From: Mycobacterium sp. 852013-50091_SCH5140682 | Lineage (GTDB): Bacteria; Actinomycetota; Actinomycetes; Mycobacteriales; Mycobacteriaceae | Assembly: GCF_001665685.1 (NCBI RefSeq) | Contig: NZ_LZTB01000126.1 | Location: forward strand, 1-64,000 | DNA length: 64,000 bases | Direction: 5' to 3' | In this document: positions 24,376 to 32,889 of the stretch, in pieces | Layout: every line of letters begins with the position of its first letter | Position numbering within the stretch: position 1 is the first letter of the stretch | The notes under the pieces: generated by a model | What the model saw: only the letters and a program-made list of their open reading frames with translations | Told to the model about the DNA's origin: nothing | The model's database searches: none | Program-made: the position numbers and the translations under genes

Positions 24376-26040
24376 CTAACCGGCTGACGCGGGCAGCACG
24401 TGGTCGGCGACCTTGTCTGTGCTCAGGCACAACGAGCACACGAACGCGTCGTGGGTCTCGCACCTCATCATGTCCGGCCTCTCGTAATCGTGGTGGCACA
24501 CATGGCATTTGAGATGCTCGCCGGACGGATTGCCGAACTCGTCGAACATCGGCAGGTCGATACCGTCGTCGGTGCGGCGCAGGTAGTACTTGCCTTTCGT
24601 GGCGATGGCGAATATCGGCGGGAGCACGACGCCGAGCCCGATCGCCACCAGTGGTGAATACGGCCGCACGGTCTCGCCGAGCCCACCGAAGAACGCCAGC
24701 ACCGACAGTCCCGCCGCCAGCAGCATCGACCCGAAGCCCACCGGGTTGAAGGCGTAGAGCATGCCGCGGCGGAACTCCGGCTCTTTCGGCGACAGTTTGA
24801 GCAGGTACTTGTTGAAGACGATGTCGCTCGCCACGACCACCACCCAGGCCATGCCGCAGTTGGCGTAGAAGCCCAGGATCGTGTTGAGGAAGCTGAACAT
24901 GTCGGCTTCCATGAGGATCAGCGCGATCAGCAGGTTTACGCCGAGGAACACGATGCGCCCGGGGTAGTGCTTGGTGACGCGGGTGAACGAGTTGGTCCAC
25001 GCCAGCGAGCCGGAGTACGCGTTGGTCACATTGATCTTGATCTGGCTGATGACCACCAAGGCCACGGCCAGGGTCATCGCCAGCCAGCCGGGCAGGAAGT
25101 TCTGGTAGATCTCCAGGAACTGGTGCACGGGCTGGTTCGCGATCCCGGCGCTGTCGGCGACGTTGGCGATGAGGTACACCGCCAGGAACAGGCCGACGAT
25201 CTGCTTGATGGCGCCGAAGAACACCCAGCCCGGGCCGGCCAGGATCAGCCAGGTCCACCAACTGCGCTTGTTCTCGGGGGTCTGCGGCGGCATGAAGCGC
25301 AGGTAGTCGTTCTGCTCGGCGATCTGGGCGATGAGCGACAGGCAGACCCCCGCGGCCAACAGTGTCGAACCGAGGTCGAACCCGCCCTTGCCGTTCTCAC
25401 CTTGGTAGGCGAAGAACTGGCCGACCGACTCGGGATGGGTGACGACGAGGTACACGAACGGCGCCACCATCAGGATCAGCCACAGCGGTGTCGTCCAAAC
25501 CTGCAGTGTGGAAAGCACTTTCATGCCGTAGATGACCAACGGGAAGATGATCAGCGTCGACACCGCGTACCCGAGCGACAACGGGATGTGCAGGCCCAGC
25601 TTGAGGCCCTGGGCCATGATCGACCCTTCGAGCGCGAAGAAGATGAAGGTGAACGTCGCGAAGATGACGTTCGTGACCACCGAGCCGTAATAGCCGAACC
25701 CGCTGCCGCGCGTGACCAGGTCGAGGTCGATGTTGTAGCGCGCCGAGTAGTAGGCCACCGGGAAACCCGTCAGGAAGATGACGACCGCGAAGATCAGGAT
25801 GCCCCACAGCGCATTGGTGGTGCCGTACGAGATGCCGATGTTGGCGCCGATCGCGAAGTCGGCCAGATAAGCGATGCCGCCCAGTGCGGAGATACCGACG
25901 ACGCGGGTCGACCACTTCCGGTAGCTGCGGGGCGCGAACCGCAGGGTGTAGTCCTCCAGGGTTTCCCTGGTGGCGGTCATCGTGTCGAGGTCGGCCTCGA
26001 CCAGCTCGTCCGGCGGCTTGCTCCCAAGCTCTTGTGTCAT
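24376..26040 (-). CDS. NCS1-like purine/cytosine permease with Cys-rich C-terminal tail
   Basis: A 554-residue transporter with about twelve membrane segments between residues 48 and 495. It resembles NCS1 purine-cytosine permeases in the sequence region RYNIDLDLVTRGSGFGYYGS and SQIKINVTNAYSGSLAWTN. The last 50 residues are cytoplasmic and contain a zinc-finger-like set: CHVCHHD, then CETHD, then CSLC, six potential Cys/His ligands in about 30 residues. Such a tail is not part of the transport fold and could sense a metal, redox state or partner protein. No regulator is adjacent. Substrate is unknown; a nucleobase or hydantoin-like compound is likely from the family. Confidence 0.8.
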   Translation of the reverse strand: MTQELGSKPPDELVEADLDTMTATRETLEDYTLRFAPRSYRKWSTRVVGISALGGIAYLADFAIGANIGISYGTTNALWGILIFAVVIFLTGFPVAYYSARYNIDLDLVTRGSGFGYYGSVVTNVIFATFTFIFFALEGSIMAQGLKLGLHIPLSLGYAVSTLIIFPLVIYGMKVLSTLQVWTTPLWLILMVAPFVYLVVTHPESVGQFFAYQGENGKGGFDLGSTLLAAGVCLSLIAQIAEQNDYLRFMPPQTPENKRSWWTWLILAGPGWVFFGAIKQIVGLFLAVYLIANVADSAGIANQPVHQFLEIYQNFLPGWLAMTLAVALVVISQIKINVTNAYSGSLAWTNSFTRVTKHYPGRIVFLGVNLLIALILMEADMFSFLNTILGFYANCGMAWVVVVASDIVFNKYLLKLSPKEPEFRRGMLYAFNPVGFGSMLLAAGLSVLAFFGGLGETVRPYSPLVAIGLGVVLPPIFAIATKGKYYLRRTDDGIDLPMFDEFGNPSGEHLKCHVCHHDYERPDMMRCETHDAFVCSLCLSTDKVADHVLPASAG

Positions 26041-26131
26041 GCGGCGAAATTAGGAGCGGCTTGTTACCCGGCGATGACGGTCATGTTCCCGGCGTGAACA
26101 GTTTTGTGAACCCGTCCATCTCCTGTGAAGC

Positions 26132-26147
26132 TGTCACATCTGTAACA
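26132..26147. promoter_or_regulatory. Near-palindrome TGTCACATCTGTAACA
   Basis: Arms TGTCAC and GTAACA pair except at one position. It lies in the 127-base divergent region between the permease and the small secreted protein gene. It may be an operator; partial resemblance to GlnR half-sites is not enough to name the regulator. Confidence 0.35.
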
Positions 26148-26167
26148 ACCCGGTAGCGTGCCTCGAT

Positions 26168-26611
26168 ATGAGGAACATGCGAAACGTGACGAGCAGGGTC
26201 GGAGCCGCGTTGGCGGTCGCGGCAGCATCTATTGCGGTGGGGCAGACAGTCGGAACTTCGGTGGCGAACGCCGATCCGGCAGCCGGTCACCAGGTCCGTT
26301 ACACGCTCACGTCGGGTGCTCCCTACGATTTCGACCTCTACTACCTGGCGACCCAGCCGCCGAACAAAGACGTCTACAACGCCGATCCGTACAAGTACCT
26401 GCAGAAGGCTTCGGTGAACGTCGGGCCGGACAACCCCTGGGTGTTCGACACCACGCTGGCCGACCCACAGTGGGCGATCTTCACGATCAGCAGCACCACG
26501 CACGGCGGCCGTGAGGCTCCCAACGCGCACTGCGAAATCTCCGTCGACGGCCAGATCGCCACCCAGAACGATCATCCCTACAGCCCGCGTTGCCAGCTCG
26601 GCCAGTGGTAG
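26168..26611 (+). CDS. Small secreted protein, MmpS-like beta domain
   Basis: A 147-residue protein with an N-terminal signal sequence: basic MRNMRNVTSR, an Ala/Val-rich core, and a probable cleavage site after VANA near residue 35. The mature 110-residue domain is predicted mostly beta strand. The pattern of a central PWVFDTTL and a late CEISVDGQIATQN...C recalls the soluble domain of mycobacterial MmpS proteins, including the two cysteines (near 119 and 143) that could form a disulfide. No MmpL transporter is adjacent and the N-terminal helix looks cleavable, so any MmpS relationship is tentative. Confidence 0.7.
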   Translation: MRNMRNVTSRVGAALAVAAASIAVGQTVGTSVANADPAAGHQVRYTLTSGAPYDFDLYYLATQPPNKDVYNADPYKYLQKASVNVGPDNPWVFDTTLADPQWAIFTISSTTHGGREAPNAHCEISVDGQIATQNDHPYSPRCQLGQW

Positions 26612-26695
26612 TTCGCCACTAGCTCCTGGGTCGCCTGCGGGGGTACTTTCAACCTGCACGCAGTTGGTGCGCGGCCGCAGGCGAAGGAGCTTACG

Positions 26696-27748
26696 ATGGC
26701 CGTCGACGAGGGCAAACTCAACGCATTTCTGGGTCAGGCGGTCGGCGATCTCGGCGCCGCGATGAGCGCCATTCTGGTACTGATCGGTGACGAGCTCGGA
26801 CTGTATGCGGCGCTCGCCCGGGAACGGCTCACGTCCGGCCAACTGGCCGAGCGCACCGGGACCAGCGAACGCTACATTCGGGAGTGGCTGGGCAATCAGT
26901 GCGCGGGCGGATACGTCGATTACGACGGCGACACCGACACGTACCACCTCAACGACGAGCAGGCGTTGTGCCTGGCCAATCCTGACGGCCCGGTCGATCT
27001 GCCCGGCGGCTACTCGGTCATCGAGGACTTGTTCCACATCAAGGATCGGGCCATCGAGAACTTTCGAACCGGCGGCGGCATGGAGTGGGGTGAACACCAT
27101 CCCTGCCTGTTCCGCGGCACCGAACGGTTCTTCCGGGCCGGGTACAAGGCGAATCTGCTGGCATCGTGGCTCCCTGCGCTCGACGGCGTTGTCGAGAAGC
27201 TCGAATCCGGTGGTCGGGCCGCCGACGTGGGGTGCGGGCACGGCGTCACCACAATCCTTATGGCACAGGCATTTCCGAGTTCGCAGTTTGTCGGCATCGA
27301 CTACCACGGTCCCTCCGTCGCGACCGCGCGGAAGCGCGCTGACGAGGCCGGCGTCGGCAATGTGAGCTTCGAAGTGGCTGATGCGACCACGTATCTGGGC
27401 GACGACTACGACCTGATCGCGTTCTTCGACTGCCTGCACGACATGGCCGACCCATCCGGTGCCGCGCGGCACGCGCGGCAGGCGCTCAAGCCCGACGGTC
27501 ACTGCCTGCTGGTCGAACCGTTCGCGGGGGACAGCCTGGCGGAGAATCTCAATCCGGTCGGCAGGGTGTTCTACGGGGCGTCCTCACTGGTCTGCGTGCC
27601 CGTGTCACTCGCGCAAAAGGGCCCCGCCTTGGGTGCGCAGGCCGGCGAGCGCCGATTGGCCGAGGTGATGGTGAACGACGGCGGGTTCACGCGATTCCGC
27701 CGTGCTGCGCAGACGCCGTTCAATCTGGTTTTCGAGGCGCGCCCGTAG
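26696..27748 (+). CDS. SAM-dependent methyltransferase with winged-helix N-terminus
   Basis: A 350-residue class I methyltransferase resembling mycobacterial Rv2258c-type proteins. Residues 1-95 form a winged-helix dimerisation region (SGQLAERTGTSERYIREWLGNQ). The SAM site is ADVGCGHGVTTILMAQAFP near 179-197, then the acidic GIDYHGPSV and FFDCLHDM near 245. ATG 26696 follows GAAGGAG by six bases. Small-molecule O- or N-methylation is likely, but no substrate is suggested by the neighbours. Confidence 0.88.
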   Translation: MAVDEGKLNAFLGQAVGDLGAAMSAILVLIGDELGLYAALARERLTSGQLAERTGTSERYIREWLGNQCAGGYVDYDGDTDTYHLNDEQALCLANPDGPVDLPGGYSVIEDLFHIKDRAIENFRTGGGMEWGEHHPCLFRGTERFFRAGYKANLLASWLPALDGVVEKLESGGRAADVGCGHGVTTILMAQAFPSSQFVGIDYHGPSVATARKRADEAGVGNVSFEVADATTYLGDDYDLIAFFDCLHDMADPSGAARHARQALKPDGHCLLVEPFAGDSLAENLNPVGRVFYGASSLVCVPVSLAQKGPALGAQAGERRLAEVMVNDGGFTRFRRAAQTPFNLVFEARP

Positions 27749-27766
27749 CGGCACGCCCGTAGCGGT

Positions 27767-27796
27767 TTGACAAATGGCTCGAACAGTTGTTCGATA
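27767..27796 (+). promoter_or_regulatory. SOS promoter with LexA box
   Basis: A consensus -35 TTGACA (27767-27772), then six bases, then a perfect mycobacterial LexA box TCGAAC-AGTT-GTTCGA (27779-27794) that overlaps the likely -10 (TCGATA, 27791-27796). Transcription from about 27803 would begin at the ATG itself. The same arrangement recurs at 35023. Confidence 0.82.
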
Positions 27797-27802
27797 GAAG
27801 GC

Positions 27803-28069
27803 ATGCGACAGAACGGGTTTCACCGGCTGTCGCGGCCTGCTTCGTACCGTCGCATCACCCTTCGGTGGCTCGGTACGGATCGACTGGGCGAGCCGCCCAC
27901 GGCGGGCGCCGGTGCCGTACCCGAAACCGCGGCACCGGCGCACCCAGCGTTAGCTGTCGCCCTCTGCTTCCCTGACCGCCGCCGCGATGGCGCCGGCGAG
28001 TTCCGCTGGGGCTTCCACATGCGCCAGATGCCCCTGTCCGGGCAATCGGATGACGCGGGCCTGCGGTAG
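27803..28069 (+). CDS. Small leaderless SOS-controlled ORF, unknown function
   Basis: An 88-residue ORF whose ATG lies eight bases after the LexA box, at the predicted transcription start, so translation would be leaderless. The protein is basic and Arg-rich at the N-terminus (MRQNGFHRLSRPASYRRI) with an Ala/Pro-rich middle and no recognisable domain. Its last 120 bases are antisense to the 3' end of the alpha/beta hydrolase gene, which makes the C-terminal half doubtful as selected coding sequence. The promoter is strong evidence for DNA-damage-induced transcription here; the protein is less certain, and the transcript could instead be a regulatory antisense RNA. Confidence 0.5.
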   Translation: MRQNGFHRLSRPASYRRITLRWLGTDRLGEPPTAGAGAVPETAAPAHPALAVALCFPDRRRDGAGEFRWGFHMRQMPLSGQSDDAGLR

Positions 28070-28768
28070 TGCGTCGGCAAAGGGTGCGAACGCCGTCCCG
28101 TATGGAGCCGCGTTCTCGTTGCGTGCCCCGAGGATCAGCGCGACCGGGATGTCCAGGTGGCCATAGTCTTTCAATGACGGCTGGTAGGTGTTGATCGCGG
28201 CCAGTTCCGCACCCAACGGCTCGGCGAGTTGCCGTAGTACCGGCCATGCCGGGGTTTGTCGCAGTTCTGCCACGTAGCCCTCGGAGAATCCGGAGACGTC
28301 GGTGTTGACCAGTTCGACGGCGCGGTCCAGATCACCGGCGGCTGTGGCGGCCAGGATGGGTTCGACCGCGTCCGGGGCAAACGGCGCGCCGACCGGCTCG
28401 TAGGCCGTCACCGATCGGACCGCCGGGTACCCGAGCGCTGCTTCCAAAGCGATGAGCGCGCCGTAACTCCAGCCCACGAGATGCACCGCGCCGAGCGAGT
28501 CGATCGTGTGCCACAGATCGTCGATCTCGACCTGCACCGAATAGTCCGCTCCCAGTCCGCCGCTCGGGTACCGGCCGCGCCGGTTGAGCGTGACCACGGG
28601 ATTCGGCAGGTCGATCGCGGCGACGACGGGGCGCCAGCTGGCCGCGTCGGCCATGACGCCGGGCACGACGAGTAGTGGTGTGCCCCGGCCGGGACGGATC
28701 TCGGCGGCCAGCGTGGTTCCGCCGCGCTCCATGGTGAATGGCCGGGTGTCCGGTTCAACGAAAGTCAT
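27950..28768 (-). CDS. Alpha/beta hydrolase
   Basis: A 272-residue serine hydrolase. The nucleophile elbow is GWSYG near residue 100, and the catalytic histidine is probably in GQGHLAHVEAP near 247. The oxyanion region is GVMADAASW rather than the common HG motif. It ends the five-gene LacI-linked operon, starting at ATGA over the fumarase stop. Family relatives include esterases, enol-lactonases and C-C hydrolases, so it may open a lactone or release an acid for the adjacent fumarase. Confidence 0.85.
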   Translation of the reverse strand: MTFVEPDTRPFTMERGGTTLAAEIRPGRGTPLLVVPGVMADAASWRPVVAAIDLPNPVVTLNRRGRYPSGGLGADYSVQVEIDDLWHTIDSLGAVHLVGWSYGALIALEAALGYPAVRSVTAYEPVGAPFAPDAVEPILAATAAGDLDRAVELVNTDVSGFSEGYVAELRQTPAWPVLRQLAEPLGAELAAINTYQPSLKDYGHLDIPVALILGARNENAAPYGTAFAPFADALPQARVIRLPGQGHLAHVEAPAELAGAIAAAVREAEGDS

Positions 28769-30405
28769 TGTGGCGCAGGTCCGATCGTCAGTAGGGTGCG
28801 GTTGTCTCGCTGGTAGAAGTCGTTGCCTTTGTCGTCGATGACGATGAATGCCGGGAAATTTTCGACGCGGATCTTCAGCACGGCCTCCATGCCCAGTTCA
28901 CCGTATTCGAGCGTCTCGATCGAGGTGATGCAGTCGTGGGCGAGGCGGGCGGCGGGCCCACCGATCGACCCCAGGTAGAAGCCGCCGTATACCTGGCAGG
29001 ACCGCCGCACCGCGTCGGAGCGGTTCCCCTTGGCGAGCATCACCAGCGATCCGCCTGCGGCCTGGAACTGCTCGACGTAGGAATCCATGCGCCCGGCGGT
29101 CGTCGGCCCGAACGAACCGGATGGGTAGCCCTCCGGTCTCTTGGCGGGCCCTGCGTAGTACACGGGGTGACGACGCAGATACTCCGGCAACGGTTCACCC
29201 GCGTCGAGGCGCTCGCGGATCTTGGCATGTGCCAGATCGCGTGCGACCACCATGGTTCCGCTCAGTGATAGCCGGGTGCCGACCGGATGACCGGACAACT
29301 GGGCGCGGGTGTGGTCCAGGGATTGGTCGAGGTCGATCCGGATGACGTCGCCACCGGATTCCAGTGTGGCGTCCGGCAGGAACTGCGCCGGGTCGGTTTC
29401 GAGCTGTTCGAGGAAAACGCCGTCACGCGTGATTTTTCCGAGGATATGCCGGTCCGCCGCACACGAAACGGCCAGTGCGATGGGCAGGGAACCACCGTGG
29501 CGGGGCAGCCGGACCACCCGGACGTCGTGGCAGAAGTACTTGCCGCCGAATTGCGCACCGATTCCCAGATGCCGGGTGGCTGTGAGGATCTGCTGTTCGA
29601 AGTCGAGATCGCGAAAACCGTTACCTGCCAATGATCCTGAGGTAGGCAGGGCGTCGAGGTACTGCGCGGAGGCGAGTTTCGCGGTCTTGAGCGCGAATTC
29701 GGCGCTGGTGCCTCCGATCACGACTGCCAGGTGGTAGGGCGGGCACGCCGAGGTGCCGATCTCCGCAGCGCGGGCGACGATGAACTCCAGCAGGTCCGCC
29801 GGGTTGAGCAGTGCCGGGGTCTGCTGGAACAGGAAGCTCTTGTTGGCGCTGCCACAGCCTTTCGCCATGAACAGGAAGCGGTAGGCGTCGTCACCGTCGG
29901 CGTGGATCTCGATCTGGGCCGGCAGATTGGACCCGGTGTTGCGCTCGTCGAACATCGACAGCGGCGCGAGCTGCGAGTAACGCAGGTTCAGCGTCGTGTA
30001 CGCACGGGCGATGCCCCGCGACAGATGCTCGGCGTCGCGCCCGTCGGTCAGGACGTGTCGTCCGCGCCAAGCATGCACGATGGCGGTTCCGGTGTCTTGG
30101 CACATCGGCAACACCCCCGCGGCGGCGATGTTCGCGTTGCGCAGCAGCTCGGCGGCGACGTAGCGATCGTTGGGCGAGGACTCCGGATCGTCGAGGATCG
30201 CCGCGACCTGACGAAGATGGCTGGTACGCAACAGATGTGACACGTCGCGGTACGCCTCGAACGCCAATTGTTCCAGGGCGGCGGGGGAGACGTACAGAAA
30301 TTCTCGGCTGGCCGCACCCACGACGTCGAGGGGTTCGGTGTCGAGTCTGCGGTAGTCGGTGTCGTCGGGCCCGGTGGGCAGCAGTGGCGTGTAATCGATG
30401 CTCAT
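28765..30405 (-). CDS. Class I (iron-sulfur) fumarate hydratase family
   Basis: A 546-residue enzyme of the FumA/FumB class, which hydrates fumarate, or in some members mesaconate, using a [4Fe-4S] cluster. Cluster cysteines appear in VLPMCQDTGTA near 105, AKGCGSANKS near 222 and AVSCAADRHI near 318. Other family marks are GGKYFCHDVRVVRLPRHG and YGGFYLGSIGGPAA. The ATG at 30405 overlaps the amidase stop (ATGA), so the longer upstream reading is rejected. Mycobacteria ordinarily use the class II enzyme FumC, so a class I enzyme inside a catabolic operon suggests a pathway-specific substrate or supply role. Confidence 0.9.
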   Translation of the reverse strand: MSIDYTPLLPTGPDDTDYRRLDTEPLDVVGAASREFLYVSPAALEQLAFEAYRDVSHLLRTSHLRQVAAILDDPESSPNDRYVAAELLRNANIAAAGVLPMCQDTGTAIVHAWRGRHVLTDGRDAEHLSRGIARAYTTLNLRYSQLAPLSMFDERNTGSNLPAQIEIHADGDDAYRFLFMAKGCGSANKSFLFQQTPALLNPADLLEFIVARAAEIGTSACPPYHLAVVIGGTSAEFALKTAKLASAQYLDALPTSGSLAGNGFRDLDFEQQILTATRHLGIGAQFGGKYFCHDVRVVRLPRHGGSLPIALAVSCAADRHILGKITRDGVFLEQLETDPAQFLPDATLESGGDVIRIDLDQSLDHTRAQLSGHPVGTRLSLSGTMVVARDLAHAKIRERLDAGEPLPEYLRRHPVYYAGPAKRPEGYPSGSFGPTTAGRMDSYVEQFQAAGGSLVMLAKGNRSDAVRRSCQVYGGFYLGSIGGPAARLAHDCITSIETLEYGELGMEAVLKIRVENFPAFIVIDDKGNDFYQRDNRTLLTIGPAPQ

Positions 30406-31748
30406 GACCGTTCGATTCGGGAGGCCAGCTCGAACAGCAGATTTTCGTTGCCGGGCGTGGCGATGAGCTGCACGCCTACCGGAAGGCCCGTGACAGTGCC
30501 CGCGGGCACGCTCAGTGCGGGATGGCCGGTGAGATTCCACGGGCAGGTCAAGGACAACAGTGCCGAGCGCACTTCGACTGCGCGGCCGTCGATTTCGTGC
30601 GCCCGCTGATCGAGGTCGGTGGCCACCGTCGGGGCGGTCGGCATCGCGAGCACGTCGAATCTGTCGAACAGCTTCGCGGCCGCAGCCCGCAACGTGTCGC
30701 GCTGCCGGCCGGCCCGCACGTATTGCCAGGCCGGGGTGTCGCGTCCGCGCGTCAGGCGCTCGACCACTTCGGCGTCGATGGCGTGCTCCTGCCCGGCCAG
30801 ATCGTCGACATGTTCGGCATAGGCCTCGCTGGACTGCAGGACGCTCAGCACCGAGAACACCTCGCCCGCCGAGAACGGCAGCCCGGCGGTGCCGTCGACC
30901 ATGATGCCTGCCCGCTCGAGGGCGTCGCGCACGCAGGCGACGATCGCAGGGTCACACGGGCCGAAGCACTCCGGATCGAGCCAACCGACGCGCACCGCGT
31001 CGTCGTTCGGCGGCACCCGGTGACCGGCCATGACGGCGTAGGCCTCCGCCGCGCCGAACACTGTGGTCGCGAAAACCCCGACATGGTCCAGGGATGCCGC
31101 CAGCGGGCGGACCCCCGCGGTGGGGATCGCACGGTACGCGGGTTTGAAGCCGATCACGCCGCACAGCGCGGCGGGGACGCGTACCGAGCCTGCGGTGTCG
31201 GTGCCGACGGCGAGCGGCACCATGCCCGCGGCGGTGGCGACGGCGCTGCCGCCACTCGAGCCGCCACTGATTTTGTTGACATCCCATGGGTTTCGGGAAG
31301 GTCCATGCGCGGAGCGGTCACCGGTGGCCCCGTAGGCGAACTCGTGCAGCACGTTCTTGCCGACGATCACCGCACCGGCGGCGCGTAGCCTGCGGACGCA
31401 TTCGGCATCGGCTTCCGCGAGGCGGGGGCGCACCAGAGAACCCGATGTGGTGGCCTGACCGGCCACGTCGACGAGATCTTTGACCGACACCGGGATGCCG
31501 TGCAGCGCACCGCGGTCGCATCCTTCGCCGCGCTCACGATCGGCGTCGCGCGCCGCAGTGCGGGCCCCTTCGGCGTCAACCGCGGTAAAGGCGTTGAGAA
31601 TCGGGTTGAGCCGGGCGATCGCCGCCAGGCTCTGCTCGACGAGTTCCGCGCTCGTGGTGCGACCGGCGCGGAGGTCCGCCGCCAATGAGCGGATGTCGCG
31701 GTCACGGAAGTAGCCGTCGAACACGGCTGGGTCGGCTATATCGGTCAT
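30402..31748 (-). CDS. Amidase signature family hydrolase
   Basis: A 448-residue amidase. The catalytic triad is visible: Lys in IPVSVKDLVD near 81, the Ser of SGGSSGGSAVA near 156 and the nucleophile Ser of GTDTAGSVRVPAALCG near 180. It releases ammonia or an amine from an amide. It starts one base after the membrane-protein stop and overlaps the fumarase start. Together with the nitrilase two genes upstream it makes nitrogen removal the likely theme of the operon. Confidence 0.92.
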   Translation of the reverse strand: MTDIADPAVFDGYFRDRDIRSLAADLRAGRTTSAELVEQSLAAIARLNPILNAFTAVDAEGARTAARDADRERGEGCDRGALHGIPVSVKDLVDVAGQATTSGSLVRPRLAEADAECVRRLRAAGAVIVGKNVLHEFAYGATGDRSAHGPSRNPWDVNKISGGSSGGSAVATAAGMVPLAVGTDTAGSVRVPAALCGVIGFKPAYRAIPTAGVRPLAASLDHVGVFATTVFGAAEAYAVMAGHRVPPNDDAVRVGWLDPECFGPCDPAIVACVRDALERAGIMVDGTAGLPFSAGEVFSVLSVLQSSEAYAEHVDDLAGQEHAIDAEVVERLTRGRDTPAWQYVRAGRQRDTLRAAAAKLFDRFDVLAMPTAPTVATDLDQRAHEIDGRAVEVRSALLSLTCPWNLTGHPALSVPAGTVTGLPVGVQLIATPGNENLLFELASRIERS

Positions 31749-31749
31749 G

Positions 31750-32880
31750 TCAGATTCCTGGAAGTAGTTGCAGGGCAGGGACGATCGATGCGGTGGCGAC
31801 CGCCATGGCGGCCACGTTCCCGATGAAGGGATGAAAGTCGGCGGGCAGTCGTGCCGAGATGGCCGCGGCCAGCGGCGGGCTGAGCACCGCGCCGAGTACG
31901 GCACCGGCCAGCACCGAAACCACGCTGCCGCCGTACGCCAGCACGCAGGCCGGGGCGACGGATACGACCGGCACGAAGGTCGGATAGAACGGCCGACGGG
32001 CCCAACACCCGCGCCACACCGTCACCGCGACCAAGGCAGTGACCGCCTGGGCGGCCAGAATCTGTGGCAGCAGCCCGGATCCATAGGCCGGGGCGCCTGG
32101 GCTCAGCAGGTAGGCGACGAGCGCACCTGCTATCAACCCCAGGCTCGCCCACTCGCTGCCGAAGAACTGCGCTTCGGAGAAGTCGGCGAGGCTGCGACGC
32201 AAAACCCAGACGGGACCCCGCTTTTCGGTCGACGGGGTCGGCGGCGGTTCGACGGGGCGGCGCAGGTGCAGCGGCGCGGGCAGCCAAGGCAGGTGGCGGC
32301 ACACCGTGAAGGCGATCACCGCCGCCAACGCCATGCCTGCCGTCACACCCACCACCGGAGCGACCCCAAGTCTCGGGCAGATGACGCTCGCACCGAGCAC
32401 CGACAGCCCCGGTGTGATGAGCCCGCCGAGTACCCCGCCGGTGAGCACCGTCGGGATGTCAGGGCCGAACATCAACACGATCGTCGGGGAGACCGACACG
32501 AACGGCGCGAACAGCGGCTGCCAGGTGCCCGGTGACAGGGTCCAGCCCCACACGAGCACACTGACGGCTACGCCGAGCAGGGCGCTGGCCAGCATCGGGA
32601 CCCAAATCCCCGAGCCGCAGGCCTGGGCGAAACCTTGTGCATGCCGCCGTCGGCTCTGCAACCGATGTGCGAGTGCACCGCCGGCGAGCAGGCCCAGACC
32701 TGAGAGTGCGCTGCTGTAGAAGTTGGGTTCGCTTGCTGCAGAGGCGATTACGTTGAGCAGCGGGGCTGCGGCCCGCAGGCTGCCGCTCCACAGCAGAACG
32801 GCGACGAGGCAGACGGCGGCGATGAGCGGCCACAGGGGAAGTGAGCCGCTTCGGGACTGTGTGGACGGCGCAGATGTCAT
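31750..32880 (-). CDS. Multi-pass membrane protein with internal repeat, probable transporter
   Basis: A 376-residue protein with about ten hydrophobic segments. Two halves are related: FVSVSPTIVLMFGPDIPTVL then GGVLGGLITPGLSVLGA in the first, and FVPVVSVAPACVLAYGGSVV then AGAVLGAVLSPPLAAAIS in the second. Each half has Pro/Gly-rich segments that could form re-entrant loops. This two-repeat plan is typical of secondary transporters. I do not recognise the family. Being placed between a nitrilase and an amidase it may import their amide or nitrile substrate. Confidence 0.75.
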   Translation of the reverse strand: MTSAPSTQSRSGSLPLWPLIAAVCLVAVLLWSGSLRAAAPLLNVIASAASEPNFYSSALSGLGLLAGGALAHRLQSRRRHAQGFAQACGSGIWVPMLASALLGVAVSVLVWGWTLSPGTWQPLFAPFVSVSPTIVLMFGPDIPTVLTGGVLGGLITPGLSVLGASVICPRLGVAPVVGVTAGMALAAVIAFTVCRHLPWLPAPLHLRRPVEPPPTPSTEKRGPVWVLRRSLADFSEAQFFGSEWASLGLIAGALVAYLLSPGAPAYGSGLLPQILAAQAVTALVAVTVWRGCWARRPFYPTFVPVVSVAPACVLAYGGSVVSVLAGAVLGAVLSPPLAAAISARLPADFHPFIGNVAAMAVATASIVPALQLLPGI

Positions 32881-32889
32881 GGCGCAGCC

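Noticed and set aside
24967..26097. 376-codon open frame antisense to the second permease
   Set aside because: His/Asp/Gln-rich translation is the mirror of membrane-protein codons; no start signals.
27767..27802. TTG 27767 as start of the SOS-controlled ORF
   Set aside because: The TTG is the first three bases of the -35 TTGACA, and the codons would cross the LexA box upstream of the predicted transcription start.
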